A stretch of DNA of 64,000 nucleotides from Kentomonas sorsogonicus. Lineage: Eukaryota > Euglenozoa > Kinetoplastea > Trypanosomatida > Trypanosomatidae. The notes beneath the pieces are model-generated. The model did not search any database. It was not told where the DNA came from and was given only the letters and a program-made list of their open reading frames with translations. A program made the translations under genes and the position numbers. Positions 63,943-64,000 of the stretch are shown piece after piece (the stretch's first letter is position 1; each line of letters begins with the position of its first letter). Where the stretch lies: positions 1 through 64,000 of the forward strand of contig JAQOSZ010000082.1 of assembly GCA_030347455.1 (NCBI GenBank), in the 5' to 3' direction.

Positions 63943-64000
63943 GTGTGAGTGGCTGCTTCTGCTGCGATTTTTCTTTCTCGCATTTTTTTTTCGAAAAACA

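Overview
This is a stretch of nuclear DNA from a trypanosomatid (Kinetoplastea, Trypanosomatidae); I cannot name the species. Evidence: intron-free genes packed head to tail on one strand, polypyrimidine tracts followed by AG just before start codons (spliced-leader acceptors), and lineage-typical genes: a BILBO1-like flagellar pocket collar protein, an acidocalcisomal VTC4, a bacterial-type glucokinase ending in a peroxisomal/glycosomal SSL tripeptide, a PEX11-like protein and a mitochondrial HslU. From memory T. brucei lacks glucokinase and has BILBO1, VTC4 and an HslU copy close together on chromosome 11; I could not verify either point here.

Layout. Positions 1-6567 hold three minus-strand genes (glucokinase, then endonuclease V, then a two-pass sensor-like protein). 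Positions 6568-7083 are a divergent strand-switch region, where RNA polymerase II transcription usually starts in both directions in these organisms. From 7084 to the right edge all 22 genes are on the plus strand: TEX9-like, NSA1/WDR74, a small membrane protein, HIBCH-like, a HAT-repeat protein, PEX11-like, GPI12/PIG-L, DHX57-like helicase, RRM protein A, RRM protein B, BILBO1, an LYR/TM protein, an FxP-repeat protein, a kinesin, CHFR-like, a small TM protein, CFAP96-like, VTC4, HslU, a USP, MCM4 and BUD31. As usual in trypanosomatids, neighbours are not functionally grouped, although four flagellum-type proteins and two ubiquitin-system proteins lie in the right half.

Composition changes along the window. 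Genes left of about 13.8 kb use mixed codons. Genes to the right are extremely rich in G/C at third positions and sit between AT- and pyrimidine-rich spacers. The two RRM genes are flanked by unusually long gene-free stretches (6.6 and 3.7 kb) of homopolymer-rich DNA with short islands of more complex sequence.

Eleven of the 25 genes need one or two single-base frame changes (13 in all) to give the full family protein. Several are at G, C or T runs, so consensus indels are the likeliest cause. I report each such gene as one span and give the approximate break. I saw no rRNA, tRNA, CRISPR array or mobile element. No wholly new system stands out; the best leads are the CHFR-like E3 with a PAR-binding zinc finger, a HIBCH-like protein lacking a catalytic aspartate, an HslU with an altered pore loop, the DHX57-like helicase with added zinc knuckles, and the long non-coding tracts around the RRM genes.
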